The notes: a model not told the origin generated them from the sequence alone. Shown: positions 33,616 to 43,029, counted from the first letter of the stretch. The stretch is DNA of 64,000 nt from PWQG01 sp050486205 (GCA_050486205.1 JBJHCW010000003.1:186001-250000); one strand, 5' to 3'. Translations and numbers: made by a program.

Positions 33616-34764
33616 ATGACGTATTTGCTGAAACATCTGGTAGTAATCACGCTCACATTGTCGCTGGCGGCCTGTGGTATTTTTTCGCGGGATCAATCGG
33701 AACAACCGAGAGAATTGACGGATTTTGATGCCGAGCGCTCCCTTGAGCGTGTCTGGTCTGTCAATGTCGGCAATGGTCAGGGGAGAAACTACCATCGTCT
33801 CACGCCTGCGATTGACGGCAATTACATTTATGCGGCAGCCAACAACGGGGTGGTGACAGCGGTTGACAAGAGCAACGGCCAGCAACGCTGGCAGGTGCGC
33901 ACACGCCAGTCCATTACCGGTGGCGTGGGGGCACGGCAGGGTATGGTGCTTTTGGGTACGCGGGATGCTCATATCATTGCGCTGAGCCAGGAAAACGGTG
34001 AGGAGCTCTGGCGCACACGGGTAAGCAGCGAAGTGCTGTCGGCGCCACAGACTGACGGGCGCGTGGTCGTAGCGCAAACGGTTGATGGCAAACTGGTCGC
34101 ACTTGATCCCGGCAATGGGGAACAACGCTGGATCTATGAAACCACGGTTCCGCCGCTGACGCTGCGCGGCAGCAGCGACCCGCTCATCACGGGCAATCTG
34201 GTGATTGCCGGTTTTGCCAATGGTCTGATTGCAGCCCTGGATATCAACAACGGATTTCTGCAGTGGGAAGAACGTGTGGCGATACCGCAGGGTCGATATG
34301 ATCTGGAACGGGTAATTGATATTGACGGCAATCTGCTGTTGTCGGGCGGTATAGTCTATGCTGCCAGTTTCCAGGGCAATGTCATGGGTCTTGATGCCCA
34401 GAGTGGGCGTATTGTCTGGGGCAAACCGGCATCGAGCTACAATGGCCTTGCGGCAGGACTCGGCAATCTCTATTACGTCAATGACGAAAGCCATGTGCGC
34501 GCTGTGTCCAATACCAGCGATGCCATTGTCTGGGAAAACGACGCATTGAGACTACGAAAGGTAGGCGCCCCACGTGCTTTCGGCAACTTCATCGCCGTTG
34601 GCGATTTCGAAGGTTATCTGCATGTGTTGTCCCAGGTTAACGGGCGTTTCATTGCCCGTACCCGCGTTGACCGCAGCGGTATCCGGGCGCCATTGTTATC
34701 CGAGGGCAGTGTGATTTATGCCTTCACCAATGACGGGCGGCTGACTGCGCTGCGTCTGGATTGA
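33616..34764 (+). CDS. bamB: Outer-membrane assembly lipoprotein BamB
   Basis: 382 residues. Signal peptide with lipobox LSLAAC (Cys near residue 20). The mature part is an eight-bladed PQQ-like beta-propeller with repeated G-x-x-x-W blades (NGQQRWQVRT, NGEELWRTRV, NGEQRWIYET, SGRIVWGKPA). BamB supports BamA in folding barrel proteins. It follows yfgM by 23 bases and precedes der by 7, so it sits inside one operon. Confidence 0.95.
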   Translation: MTYLLKHLVVITLTLSLAACGIFSRDQSEQPRELTDFDAERSLERVWSVNVGNGQGRNYHRLTPAIDGNYIYAAANNGVVTAVDKSNGQQRWQVRTRQSITGGVGARQGMVLLGTRDAHIIALSQENGEELWRTRVSSEVLSAPQTDGRVVVAQTVDGKLVALDPGNGEQRWIYETTVPPLTLRGSSDPLITGNLVIAGFANGLIAALDINNGFLQWEERVAIPQGRYDLERVIDIDGNLLLSGGIVYAASFQGNVMGLDAQSGRIVWGKPASSYNGLAAGLGNLYYVNDESHVRAVSNTSDAIVWENDALRLRKVGAPRAFGNFIAVGDFEGYLHVLSQVNGRFIARTRVDRSGIRAPLLSEGSVIYAFTNDGRLTALRLD

Positions 34765-34771
34765 TACCCCC

Positions 34772-36172
34772 ATGAAACCCGTCCTTGCACTGGTAGGTCG
34801 ACCCAATGTCGGCAAGTCCACGCTGTTCAACCGTCTGACCCGTAGTCGCGACGCGCTGGTGGCTGACTTTCCGGGCCTGACACGTGATCGGCAATATGGC
34901 GATGGGGTCATCGGCAGCAAACCTTATATTGTGATTGACACCGGTGGCCTGGCGGGGGAAGAGCAGGGCATTGATTCGGAAATGGCGGCGCAATCACTGC
35001 TGGCGATACAGGAAGCGGATGCGGTGCTGCTGCTGGTTGATGGACGCGCCGGACTCACGCCCGGTGACAGCACCATCCTGCAACATCTGCGCAAGGCCGA
35101 GAAGCCTACTTTCCTGATCGTCAACAAGAGTGATGGTATTGACGAAAACGTGGCGCTGTCGGACTTTTACGGCATGGGGCTGGACAAACTCTTTGCCGTT
35201 TCCGCCACCCAGGGGCGGGGTGTTCGCAACATGATCGACACCATCCTCTCCGCCTATCCGGATCCAGACCCCGAGGATGATGCAGGCGATGCGGATGCCG
35301 GTATTCGTATTGCTGTGGTGGGCCGTCCAAATGTGGGCAAGTCCACGCTGGTCAATCGTATGCTTGGAGAAGAGCGGGTCGTGGTATATGACGAACCAGG
35401 TACCACGCGCGACAGTGTCCGGATTCCTTATGAGCGGCATGGAAAGCGGTATACCCTGATAGATACCGCCGGTATCCGGCGTCGTGGCAAGACCAGCGAG
35501 ACGGTTGAGAAGTTCTCCGTGGTGAAGTCTTTGCAGTCGATTCAGGAAGCGAACGTTGTTGTCCTGGTGATTGATGCGCGCCTTGGCATCGTGGATCAGG
35601 ATCTGCACTTGCTGGGCTATGTGATCGATGCAGGACGAGCGCTGGTTATCGCCCTGAACAAATGGGACGGCATGGATCTTGAGCAAAAAGAGAAAGCAAA
35701 GAATGACATAAGGCGCCGCCTTGGCTTCGCGGACTTTGCCAGAATACATTTCATTTCCGCCAAATACGGCACCGGGGTGGGAGACATGTATCCATCCATC
35801 GAGACGGCCTACGCCTCGGCGCGCAAACCCCTGGGTACAAATATTCTGACCCGTATTCTGGAGCGTGCGGTTGAGGACCATTCGCCGCCGTCCATCAATA
35901 ACCGGCGAATCAAACTGCGCTACGCGCACGCCGGTGGTCACAATCCGCCTGTGATAGTGATTCATGGCAAGCAGACCGACAAATTACCCACCAGTTATTT
36001 GCGTTACCTCGAGAAGACGTTCAGAGCAGCCCTGGAGCTTGAAGGCACTCCGGTGCGGATACTGATGCGCAGCGATGACAACCCCTATATCAAGTCCGAA
36101 GAGGGTCTCACACAGCAGCAGGTGGCCCAGAAGCGTCGTATCAGTAAAAACCGCAAGGCACGTCGATCCTGA
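34772..36172 (+). CDS. der: Ribosome biogenesis GTPase Der (EngA)
   Basis: 466 residues with two consecutive GTPase domains: first P-loop GRPNVGKST at residues 8-16 with DTGG, NKSD; second GRPNVGKST near 184 with DTAG, NKWD. A C-terminal KH-like domain follows (RIKLRYAHAGGHNPPVIVIH). Der is needed for 50S subunit maturation. It ends the ndk-der block. The tail after residue ~445 is basic (KRRISKNRKARRS). Confidence 0.97.
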   Translation: MKPVLALVGRPNVGKSTLFNRLTRSRDALVADFPGLTRDRQYGDGVIGSKPYIVIDTGGLAGEEQGIDSEMAAQSLLAIQEADAVLLLVDGRAGLTPGDSTILQHLRKAEKPTFLIVNKSDGIDENVALSDFYGMGLDKLFAVSATQGRGVRNMIDTILSAYPDPDPEDDAGDADAGIRIAVVGRPNVGKSTLVNRMLGEERVVVYDEPGTTRDSVRIPYERHGKRYTLIDTAGIRRRGKTSETVEKFSVVKSLQSIQEANVVVLVIDARLGIVDQDLHLLGYVIDAGRALVIALNKWDGMDLEQKEKAKNDIRRRLGFADFARIHFISAKYGTGVGDMYPSIETAYASARKPLGTNILTRILERAVEDHSPPSINNRRIKLRYAHAGGHNPPVIVIHGKQTDKLPTSYLRYLEKTFRAALELEGTPVRILMRSDDNPYIKSEEGLTQQQVAQKRRISKNRKARRS

Positions 36173-36185
36173 CTCAGGGAGGCAC

Positions 36186-36959
36186 ATGTCCGGTAAGCTC
36201 AATACACTGGCCAACTATCTGTGGTCCCTCGCGCCCGGCGCGGCTTCCGCACCGTCGCTGTCCGGTGTTCATCTGGTGGCGCATCGCGGGGCACATGATC
36301 ACGCCGAGGGCAGAGTGGAAAATACCCTTGCGGCATTTGATGCCTGTCTGACCTCAGGTGTCTGGGGTGTGGAGATGGATATTCGTCTGACTCGGGACCT
36401 TGAACCTGTCATCCACCATGATGCTGATTGCGGGCGCCTGTTCCGACGACCAGACCTGAAAATTGCGGACACCGATTTTTCCACGCTTCGGTCGGCGTTG
36501 CCTGACATTCCCCACCTTGATGAAATTGTCAGCCGTTACGGTGGGCGTATGCATCTGATGCTGGAGATCAAGGAGTCATGGCGTGAGCGATCCGGTCTGG
36601 TGCAGTCGATCACCGAACGTCTGAGTGGGTTGGTGCCGGAAAACGACTACCATCTGCTGGCACTGGAGCCGGATTTCCTGGAAGGATTTGAGGCCATACC
36701 CCCATCGGCCTATATAGATGTGGCGCAAACCAATACCAGGGCAATTCTGAAACAGACACTGGCCCTGGGTCACGGTGCATTGGCCGGGTCCTTTGCCCTG
36801 ATCGGTGATGGTACACTGACACAGTTAAGGGCTGCCGGCTGCCGGGTGGGCACTGGCATGGTGGATTGCCGCGGTGTGCTGAATCGGGAAGTGACGCGCG
36901 ATATCGACTGGATATTCACCGACGCAATTTCCAGACTGCAACCGTTACTGCCCCGTTGA
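36186..36959 (+). CDS. Glycerophosphodiester phosphodiesterase family protein
   Basis: 257 residues. GDPD signature: VAHRGAHDHAEGRVENTLAAF near residue 31 (catalytic His, Arg, Glu, Asn), GVEMDIRLTRDLEPVIHHD with the metal-binding Glu/Asp and second His, and LEIKES. The end DWIFTDAISRL is the usual last strand. It splits glycerophosphodiesters into glycerol-3-phosphate and an alcohol, or acts on related lipids. No signal peptide is seen, so it is cytoplasmic. Its last 15 bases overlap the convergent MFS gene. Confidence 0.85.
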   Translation: MSGKLNTLANYLWSLAPGAASAPSLSGVHLVAHRGAHDHAEGRVENTLAAFDACLTSGVWGVEMDIRLTRDLEPVIHHDADCGRLFRRPDLKIADTDFSTLRSALPDIPHLDEIVSRYGGRMHLMLEIKESWRERSGLVQSITERLSGLVPENDYHLLALEPDFLEGFEAIPPSAYIDVAQTNTRAILKQTLALGHGALAGSFALIGDGTLTQLRAAGCRVGTGMVDCRGVLNREVTRDIDWIFTDAISRLQPLLPR

Positions 36960-38288
36960 TGCTGGCTCTGTCCACGTATCAGCGTTGTCGCTGCCACGCT
37001 TTTCGTTGACGGGCAGCACAGTGATGATTGCCAGCACGAACAATACAAGGCAAAACAGGATGGCGTCAGCCAGCCCCAGGGCCCATTGAATCAGACCCAG
37101 CCCAAGTATGCCGAATACGGCTGCCAGTTTGGCGGCCATCCCCCAGAAACCAAAGAACTCCGCCGCTTTGCCCCTGGGTGTCAGGACACCCACAAGTGCC
37201 CGGGCAGCCGACTGTGAGGAACCCAGGCTGGTACCTGCCAACACGCCGGCAAACAGAAATACATATTGTGCTTCCCAGTCCACTCCCAGCCAGCGTTGAG
37301 CCAGATCGGTCAGCGTGGGTGTCTGCCAGATGGCAAGAATGGCCAGTAGCCACATTGACAGGGTAAAGATGTAGACCCGTTTTGCCCCCAGTCGGCTTTG
37401 CAGTATGCCAAAGGTGATGGCTCCGATGGCAGCGGTGATCTGCACCGTGACAAACATCAGAATTCGCACATTTTCATCCCAGTCTATGACCTGTGAGCCA
37501 TAGATGAAGGAAAATGCAATGATGATGTAGATGCCGGCCATGGCAAAAAATATCGATATCAGCAAGGATCTGAGATCCATGAAGTCACCGGTCTGATTCC
37601 AGGTGCTGCGAATTCTGGACAGCCCGGCGGTGAGCAGTGTCATACCCGCGGGGGGGTGCTGTCGGTGTCCGCGTTCACGCACCCACAGAAAAGTTGGTAT
37701 TGCGGCAAGCATGAAAAACACGCCGGCAAACGGCCCGACCCAGCGAATGGTGTCGTAGTTCTCGGCCGAGACTTCGCCGAGAAAGTAAAGTGTGAACGCT
37801 GTGGCGATCAGACCACCGATGTAACCAAGGCTCCAGCCCAGTCCGGAAATCCAGCCAAGTGCCTTGCGTGGACCAAGGTCGGTCAGGAAGCTGGCAATGA
37901 AACCTTCCCCGATGGCGTAACCGAAGTTTGACAGAATGATCAGTATCATCGCTGGAACCAGCCAGCCGGGCTCTACGAAGTACAACAGGCACGTTGCTGT
38001 CACGGTAAGCACGTAACTGGCAAACAGGAATCGTTTGCGACTGTGTGAATAGTCCATGATCGCGCCACAAACCGGATTGCTCACTACAACCATCATGTAA
38101 CTGACGGCCAGTGCCACGCTCCAGAGCAGGTTGCCCAGTCGATAGTCAGGGCTGTCGCCAACAATTACCCGCGTGAACAGGTCACCGTAAATGACTGTAA
38201 TGATCAGCAGGGTGTAGCCCTGATTGGCGAAGTCGAACATTGCCCATCCGAAAATTTCTCTCTTCGGGGCCAGTTCGGTGACTTGCAT
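36945..38288 (-). CDS. MFS transporter, UMF1/Atg22-like
   Basis: 447 residues with about 12 hydrophobic segments. The N-terminus (GWAMFDFANQGYTLLIITVI) and AIMDYSHSRKRFLFASY match the UMF1/Atg22-like branch of the major facilitator superfamily, related to vacuolar amino-acid exporters of yeast. Other blocks are GEGFIASFLTDLGPRKALGW and SLGSSQSAARALVGVLTPRG, the latter also typical. The substrate is unknown. It overlaps the convergent GDPD gene by 15 bases, which limits independent change at both ends. Confidence 0.88.
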   Translation of the reverse strand: MQVTELAPKREIFGWAMFDFANQGYTLLIITVIYGDLFTRVIVGDSPDYRLGNLLWSVALAVSYMMVVVSNPVCGAIMDYSHSRKRFLFASYVLTVTATCLLYFVEPGWLVPAMILIILSNFGYAIGEGFIASFLTDLGPRKALGWISGLGWSLGYIGGLIATAFTLYFLGEVSAENYDTIRWVGPFAGVFFMLAAIPTFLWVRERGHRQHPPAGMTLLTAGLSRIRSTWNQTGDFMDLRSLLISIFFAMAGIYIIIAFSFIYGSQVIDWDENVRILMFVTVQITAAIGAITFGILQSRLGAKRVYIFTLSMWLLAILAIWQTPTLTDLAQRWLGVDWEAQYVFLFAGVLAGTSLGSSQSAARALVGVLTPRGKAAEFFGFWGMAAKLAAVFGILGLGLIQWALGLADAILFCLVLFVLAIITVLPVNEKRGSDNADTWTEPASTGQ

Positions 38289-38356
38289 GGCGGGCTCCTG
38301 GGCAGTGCGGTATAGTGGATGTCGACAAGTCGTTCATCCTATCTCAAGTGACACTT

Positions 38357-38388
38357 TGAGTGGAGCAAAAAGTGAGTGGAGTAAAAAA
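38357..38388 (+). repeat. Two tandem 16-base copies spanning a Shine-Dalgarno site
   Basis: TGAGTGGAGCAAAAAG is followed directly by TGAGTGGAGTAAAAAA (14/16 identical). The second copy ends on the A of the hydrolase ATG, so each copy holds a GTGGAG ribosome-binding core and one is a spare. Likely a recent slippage duplication. Confidence 0.8.
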
Positions 38389-39359
38389 TGACCCGTGTTG
38401 GCCTGCCTGCCCACCATGACTGTGGATTCGGCATCACCTGTATCGATACCGGGCTGATCCGGCCGGGACTGGCCGCCTGCTACCTGATCGAGCACGATGG
38501 CGTTGCCGGCTTCATCGACACCGGCACAAGTAACACCGTTCCCGGTTTGCTGGCGCTGCTTGATGCCAGGGGGATAGCCCGCGAACAGGTGCGCTGGGTC
38601 ATGCCGACCCATGTCCATCTGGATCATGCCGGAGGTACCGGGGCGCTGATGCAGTCATTGCCCGCGGCAACGGTTATTGTGCATCCGCATGGCAAGCGCC
38701 ATCTTGTTGCTCCGCAAAAACTGCAGGCCGGGGCAATGGCGGTATACGGCGAGTCGCGGTACATGAGACTGTTTGGTGAGTTGGTGCCCGTGCCTGAAGG
38801 TCGGGTCATGGACGCGCCGGACGGGTTTGTCCTGGATTTCAATGGGCGCAAGCTGCATTTTCTGGATACACCCGGGCATGCCCGTCATCACGTGTGTATT
38901 CACGACCCACTGAGCGGCGGCATTTTCACGGGTGATACCGGGGGTGTCAGTTATCCGGAACTCAATACCCGAAGCCGATTCGTGTTTCCTCCGACCACAC
39001 CGATCCAGTTTGATCCCGATGCATGGCGTGCGTCAGTGGCGCGCCTGCGATCCCTCAATCCTTCAAGTCTTTATGTCACCCATTTTGGGCGTCATGACAG
39101 GCCAGGGGCCTTTTTTGATGCCTTGCTGGCCAGTATCGATGAATATGTCGCCGTTGCCAGGGCCTATGCTGGGACCAGTGCGACTGAAGGCAGTGAGGTG
39201 CAAAGCGGGAAGATTTCCGCTGCATTGATGGAGCTCAGCCTCCAGCATCTGCAGGCGCTGGATTGTGCCCTGTCGCCCGAGGAGGCAGAACCCTTGCTGA
39301 GGGGCGACATGGAGCTCAATGCCAAGGGTCTGGCGCACTGGCTGGCCAGTGCCGCCTGA
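38388..39359 (+). CDS. Metallo-beta-lactamase-fold hydrolase
   Basis: 323 residues. Zinc motif THVHLDHAGG near residue 70, further ligands in DTPGHARHHVC, FTGDTGG and YVTHFGRHD. The core ~230 residues are a glyoxalase-II-like MBL domain; the last ~80 are helical (MELSLQHLQALDCALSPEEA) with a possible regulatory role. Such MBL proteins cleave thioesters, phosphodiesters or lactones; no substrate can be assigned. Its start is preceded by a duplicated ribosome-binding segment. It is convergent with the DoxX gene. Confidence 0.85.
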   Translation: MTRVGLPAHHDCGFGITCIDTGLIRPGLAACYLIEHDGVAGFIDTGTSNTVPGLLALLDARGIAREQVRWVMPTHVHLDHAGGTGALMQSLPAATVIVHPHGKRHLVAPQKLQAGAMAVYGESRYMRLFGELVPVPEGRVMDAPDGFVLDFNGRKLHFLDTPGHARHHVCIHDPLSGGIFTGDTGGVSYPELNTRSRFVFPPTTPIQFDPDAWRASVARLRSLNPSSLYVTHFGRHDRPGAFFDALLASIDEYVAVARAYAGTSATEGSEVQSGKISAALMELSLQHLQALDCALSPEEAEPLLRGDMELNAKGLAHWLASAA

Positions 39360-39380
39360 CCCCGGTGGCCGAAAGCCTGC

Positions 39381-39818
39381 TCAGTGCTTGCCGAACAGTT
39401 TGTAGTCCAGGCTGAAGCGGCCAGGCCCGAAAGCAAAAATGCACAGGTAGACAAGAAAGTACATGGCGGCCAGTTCGCCGTTGTTCAGTGTGGGGAACCA
39501 CGCCGGATGTGCGGCCAGATAAGCCATGACCATCAGCAGCGCCGCCAGGGCAGCCATGTAGCGGGTGAACAGTCCCAGAACCAGCAGCAGGCCACCGAAC
39601 AGCTCAATGAAGCCGGCGATCCAGAGCATATTCACGCCCAGATTGATGCCAAAAAAGTCCATACCACCCAGAAATGGTTGTGCACGCTCACCGAACATTT
39701 TTGGCCAGCCATGCGTCAGGAACATGGCGCTGCCGAGTATGCGCAGCAATGCCCACGAAAAGCCCCGACAGGCATCGCCGGCCTGTTCGAATTGTTTATC
39801 CAGTTGCGCTGGTCTCAT
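39381..39818 (-). CDS. DoxX family membrane protein
   Basis: 145 residues. Typical DoxX architecture: amphipathic start with LLRILGSAMFLTHGWPKMFG, then three further membrane segments (MLWIAGFIELFGGLLLVLG; YMAALAALLMVMAYLAA; LAAMYFLVYLCIFAFG) and the closing GPGRFSLDYKLFG. Members include quinone-linked and stress-related membrane proteins, mostly uncharacterised. The 188 bases between it and rodA hold no other gene. Confidence 0.88.
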   Translation of the reverse strand: MRPAQLDKQFEQAGDACRGFSWALLRILGSAMFLTHGWPKMFGERAQPFLGGMDFFGINLGVNMLWIAGFIELFGGLLLVLGLFTRYMAALAALLMVMAYLAAHPAWFPTLNNGELAAMYFLVYLCIFAFGPGRFSLDYKLFGKH

Positions 39819-40006
39819 GCTGTTGTCTCCTTGTCTGCCAATGGCGGGATCGAGTGGATCGTATCACACGGAATCTGGCTCCGATGCGCAGAGTTACGTT
39901 GCAAACGCCGACATGGACTTGACAAGGCGCATCCGTTACCCTTTGCGCAGAGTGACCCTGGCGTTATTCATGTATTCCCTGCAACCCTGCATCAGGACCG
40001 TGCCAA

Positions 40007-41152
40007 ATGGCGGACATCCTAAGGCGTATTCCATCGGCGCATATCGGCGCAAGCGGCGCTGAGCGCGGTCTTGCCTGGCGTTTTCACCTGGATCTGCCGC
40101 TATTGCTGGCGGTTATGGTGGCCTGTGCCGGCGGTTTGCTGGTGCTTTACAGTGCCACTGGTCAGGATGCAGACGCTGTCATGAATCAGGGTATCCGCAT
40201 GGGGCTTGGATTCATGGCATTGCTGGTTTTTGCCCAGATTCCGCCAAGAACACTGCGCTACTGGGCTATGCCGGTGTTTTTTGGCGGGCTCCTGTTGCTG
40301 GTACTGGTGCTGTTTTTTGGCACCGAGGCCAAAGGCGCACGACGCTGGTTCCAGGTGCCCGGTTTGGGTGGTTTTCAACCCGCTGAGCTGATGAAGCTGG
40401 CCCTTCCTGTTGCTGTTGCCTGGTTTCTGAGCCGTGGAAGCCTGCCGCCGCGGATTCCCCATGTGCTTGTCTGCCTGTTCCTGATCGCCCTGCCCACACT
40501 GCTGATTGCACGCCAGCCGGATCTTGGTACGGCTGTACTGGTTGCCACTGCGGGGTTTGTGGTGTTGTTTTTTGCTGGTTTGTCCTGGCGGCTCATCTCA
40601 GTGTCCGGCATAAGCCTGCTTGTTGCCGCGCCACTGATGTACCTGTTTGTACTTCAGCCCTATCAGCGGCGACGCGTGGACACGCTGTTCAATCCGGAAG
40701 CGGACCCATTGGGTGCAGGATGGAACATCATCCAGTCCAAGATTGCCATCGGTTCCGGCGGTCTGACCGGCAAGGGATGGCTTAATGGTACGCAGTCCCG
40801 ATTGGACTTTTTGCCCGAGTCCTCAACCGACTTTGTGCTGGCGGTCATCGGTGAGGAGTTTGGCTTGCTGGGTGTGGTGCTCATGCTGGCGCTCTATGCC
40901 TTTATTGTTGCGCGCGGGTTCTATATCAGCTGGCACGCGCGTGAAACGTTCAGTCGCTTGCTGGGCGTGAGTCTGTCGTTCACATTCCTGGTGTATGTGG
41001 TGGTGAACGTGGGGATGGTTTCTGGCCTGCTGCCCGTGGTAGGTATTCCCTTGCCGCTGGTCAGTTACGGTGGCACCTCCGCTGTCACGCTGTTGATCGG
41101 ATTCGGTATGCTCATGTCCATTCATACCCATCGTCGTCTGCTGCCTCCCTGA
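40007..41152 (+). CDS. rodA: Rod-shape peptidoglycan glycosyltransferase RodA (SEDS)
   Basis: 381 residues, ten hydrophobic segments. SEDS signatures: ARQPDLGTAVLV, the loop GTQSRLDFLPESSTDFVLAV with the catalytic Asp region, EEFGLLGVV, and GIPLPLVSYGGTS. RodA polymerises lipid II with PBP2 in the elongasome. The usual neighbours mrdA, mreBCD and mltB are not here, so this is an unlinked copy. RodA rather than FtsW is suggested by the sequence style, with no division genes nearby; moderately certain. Confidence 0.88.
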   Translation: MADILRRIPSAHIGASGAERGLAWRFHLDLPLLLAVMVACAGGLLVLYSATGQDADAVMNQGIRMGLGFMALLVFAQIPPRTLRYWAMPVFFGGLLLLVLVLFFGTEAKGARRWFQVPGLGGFQPAELMKLALPVAVAWFLSRGSLPPRIPHVLVCLFLIALPTLLIARQPDLGTAVLVATAGFVVLFFAGLSWRLISVSGISLLVAAPLMYLFVLQPYQRRRVDTLFNPEADPLGAGWNIIQSKIAIGSGGLTGKGWLNGTQSRLDFLPESSTDFVLAVIGEEFGLLGVVLMLALYAFIVARGFYISWHARETFSRLLGVSLSFTFLVYVVVNVGMVSGLLPVVGIPLPLVSYGGTSAVTLLIGFGMLMSIHTHRRLLPP

Positions 41153-41194
41153 GTGCAACGGCCTTGTCGCCGGGCAGTCTGGACAGCCCCTTCC

Positions 41195-41221
41195 TAAAGC
41201 TCCTGCGGCTTTTGCCGTTAG
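41195..41221 (+). promoter_or_regulatory. Sigma-28 (FliA)-type promoter of the second chemoreceptor gene
   Basis: TAAAGCTC, exactly 11 bases, GCCGTTAG. Six of eight positions match in each half of the FliA consensus and spacing is exact. It lies ~70 bases before the chemoreceptor start. Confidence 0.7.
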
Positions 41222-41289
41222 TATCCTTAGGGTTTTGCTCATACCTGTGAGCAGGGCCTCTATCCTCTGACTGGTTGACGGGAGACTTT

Positions 41290-43029
41290 GTGGCAATGGC
41301 TGATTCTGGTACTGCACCTTTAGCCGGGTTATCGACTGGAATATCACAGGCCGCCAATCCGGGCTGGCGCTGGTTGTCTGCGCAATTGCCAGTCGTGGTA
41401 TTGATGCTGGTGCTTTGTGGATTGACGGCGTTGCTCTGGTTCAGCACCGGTGGGTGGCCAGCGTTGTTGGGTACTGTGTTGCTGGGTTGTGGTGTTGCGG
41501 TTCTGTGGATCCTGGCCGGCCAACGGGGTGGCAACGGTGTCGCAGTATTGCTGGAAGCACTGCGAAGTGCCAATCAGGCCCAGGGTGATCTGTCCCGATC
41601 GATGCCTGAAACCGGTGATGCCACGACCCGAGAGTTGGCCAGGCAATTCAATGAATTCATGGAGCGGCTGCGCCTGGCGCTGGAGGATTTGAGGCGCCAT
41701 ACCATTGACGTGACGCTGAGCTCGGCAAGAGGCCGTAAGGTGACACATGAAGCGGTCAACATTGCCAGTCGACAGGAAGCCTGTTCAGGCATCATTCACC
41801 GCGCCAGTGAAGAGACGGCAGCAGCAATCGACGAACTCTCGCGCTGGACAAACAGTATTGCTGACGTCAATGCACGAAATCTGGAAACGGCACGGGACTC
41901 AGTGAAGGACCTGGTTCAGGCTGCCAATCGAATAGGCAGTGTCAGTGACATGATGCAGTCCTTTCACGGCACTGTGGAGCAGCTGGAGAGTACATCAGGG
42001 AACATCCAGACGATTCTGGGCACAGTCCAGGGTTTTGCTGCTCAGACCAATATGCTGGCACTGAACGCCGCCATTGAGGCGGCACGTGCCGGGGAGCAGG
42101 GGCGAGGCTTTGCAGTGGTAGCCGATGAAGTGCGCGACCTCGCCGTCAAGGTGCGTGGTGCGGCGGATGAAATCGGCGCACTGCTGGAAACCATGATTGA
42201 GGTGGTGTCCCAGACCTCGGCCGGAGCCAGACAGATGATCAGCGAAGCGGCCCAGGCTCGGGAAGCAGTGGGCAGTTCGTCCAGCCAGTTCGAGCGCATG
42301 GTGGATGATTTCCAGTCTGCCCACAGTGATCTGCTGCAGGCCAGTGCGGCAGCCGAGCAGTTGTCGGTCAGCAATCAGGATGTGCGCAGCAGCAGCGAGG
42401 AAATCCGGGATCTGGGGTCACGAATTCGTGAAGACATGCAGCGATCTGACGGCCAGACGCACCAGTTGCTTGAATCAACGGATCAGGCCTTGCACAAACT
42501 CTGTCAGTTCCGTATTGGCAAAGGCGAACTGGAGGCTGTGCTGGAGCGACTGGAAGCGCGGCGAGACCGGGTCCAGGGGGAGATCCAGCAGCTGTCAGGT
42601 CGCGGCGTATCGGTGTTCGATCGAAACCACACCGTCATTCCCGACACGGATCCGGTCAAGCATGACGTGAGTTATGCGCGGGATTTGCAGAGGGCGTGCC
42701 AGGGCATGGTTGATGAATGGGCTGCGGAGAATGATGGCGCACTCTATTGCCTTCCCCTGGACAGCAAGGGGTATGTGGCAGTACATCGATCGGAGCTGTC
42801 CCAGCCTCCGACAGGCAACCCCGAGGTGGATATTGTCAAAAGCCGGCACATGCGATTTTTCCAGAGTCGCGAGATTCCCTATATGGGACGTTTCCGGTTG
42901 CAGAGTTATTTGCGCGACACCGGGGAGGTCATGTTCAATCTGTCAGTGCCGATTCACGTTGACGGCAAGTACTGGGGTGGGCTTTTCATGGGGCTGCCGG
43001 CGGCTGCCCTGGGCCTCGACGATAAATGA
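41290..43029 (+). CDS. Methyl-accepting chemotaxis protein with C-terminal sensor-like domain
   Basis: 579 residues from a GTG five bases after GGAG; an ATG two codons later is equally plausible. Two close membrane segments (~33-55 and ~58-78) leave almost no periplasmic part. A HAMP-like stretch and the MCP signalling domain follow, with tip QTNMLALNAAIEAARAGEQ. After it comes an unusual C-terminal domain (~460-579: YCLPLDSKGYVAVHRSELSQ, TGEVMFNLSVPIHVDGKYWG) like the terminal Cache-like modules of some cytoplasmic receptors. It probably senses an internal signal. A sigma-28-like promoter precedes it. Confidence 0.9.
   Translation: MAMADSGTAPLAGLSTGISQAANPGWRWLSAQLPVVVLMLVLCGLTALLWFSTGGWPALLGTVLLGCGVAVLWILAGQRGGNGVAVLLEALRSANQAQGDLSRSMPETGDATTRELARQFNEFMERLRLALEDLRRHTIDVTLSSARGRKVTHEAVNIASRQEACSGIIHRASEETAAAIDELSRWTNSIADVNARNLETARDSVKDLVQAANRIGSVSDMMQSFHGTVEQLESTSGNIQTILGTVQGFAAQTNMLALNAAIEAARAGEQGRGFAVVADEVRDLAVKVRGAADEIGALLETMIEVVSQTSAGARQMISEAAQAREAVGSSSSQFERMVDDFQSAHSDLLQASAAAEQLSVSNQDVRSSSEEIRDLGSRIREDMQRSDGQTHQLLESTDQALHKLCQFRIGKGELEAVLERLEARRDRVQGEIQQLSGRGVSVFDRNHTVIPDTDPVKHDVSYARDLQRACQGMVDEWAAENDGALYCLPLDSKGYVAVHRSELSQPPTGNPEVDIVKSRHMRFFQSREIPYMGRFRLQSYLRDTGEVMFNLSVPIHVDGKYWGGLFMGLPAAALGLDDK

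Noticed and set aside
34994..35965. 323-codon open frame antisense to der
   Set aside because: Der is unmistakable; the reverse frame has no recognisable features or ribosome site.
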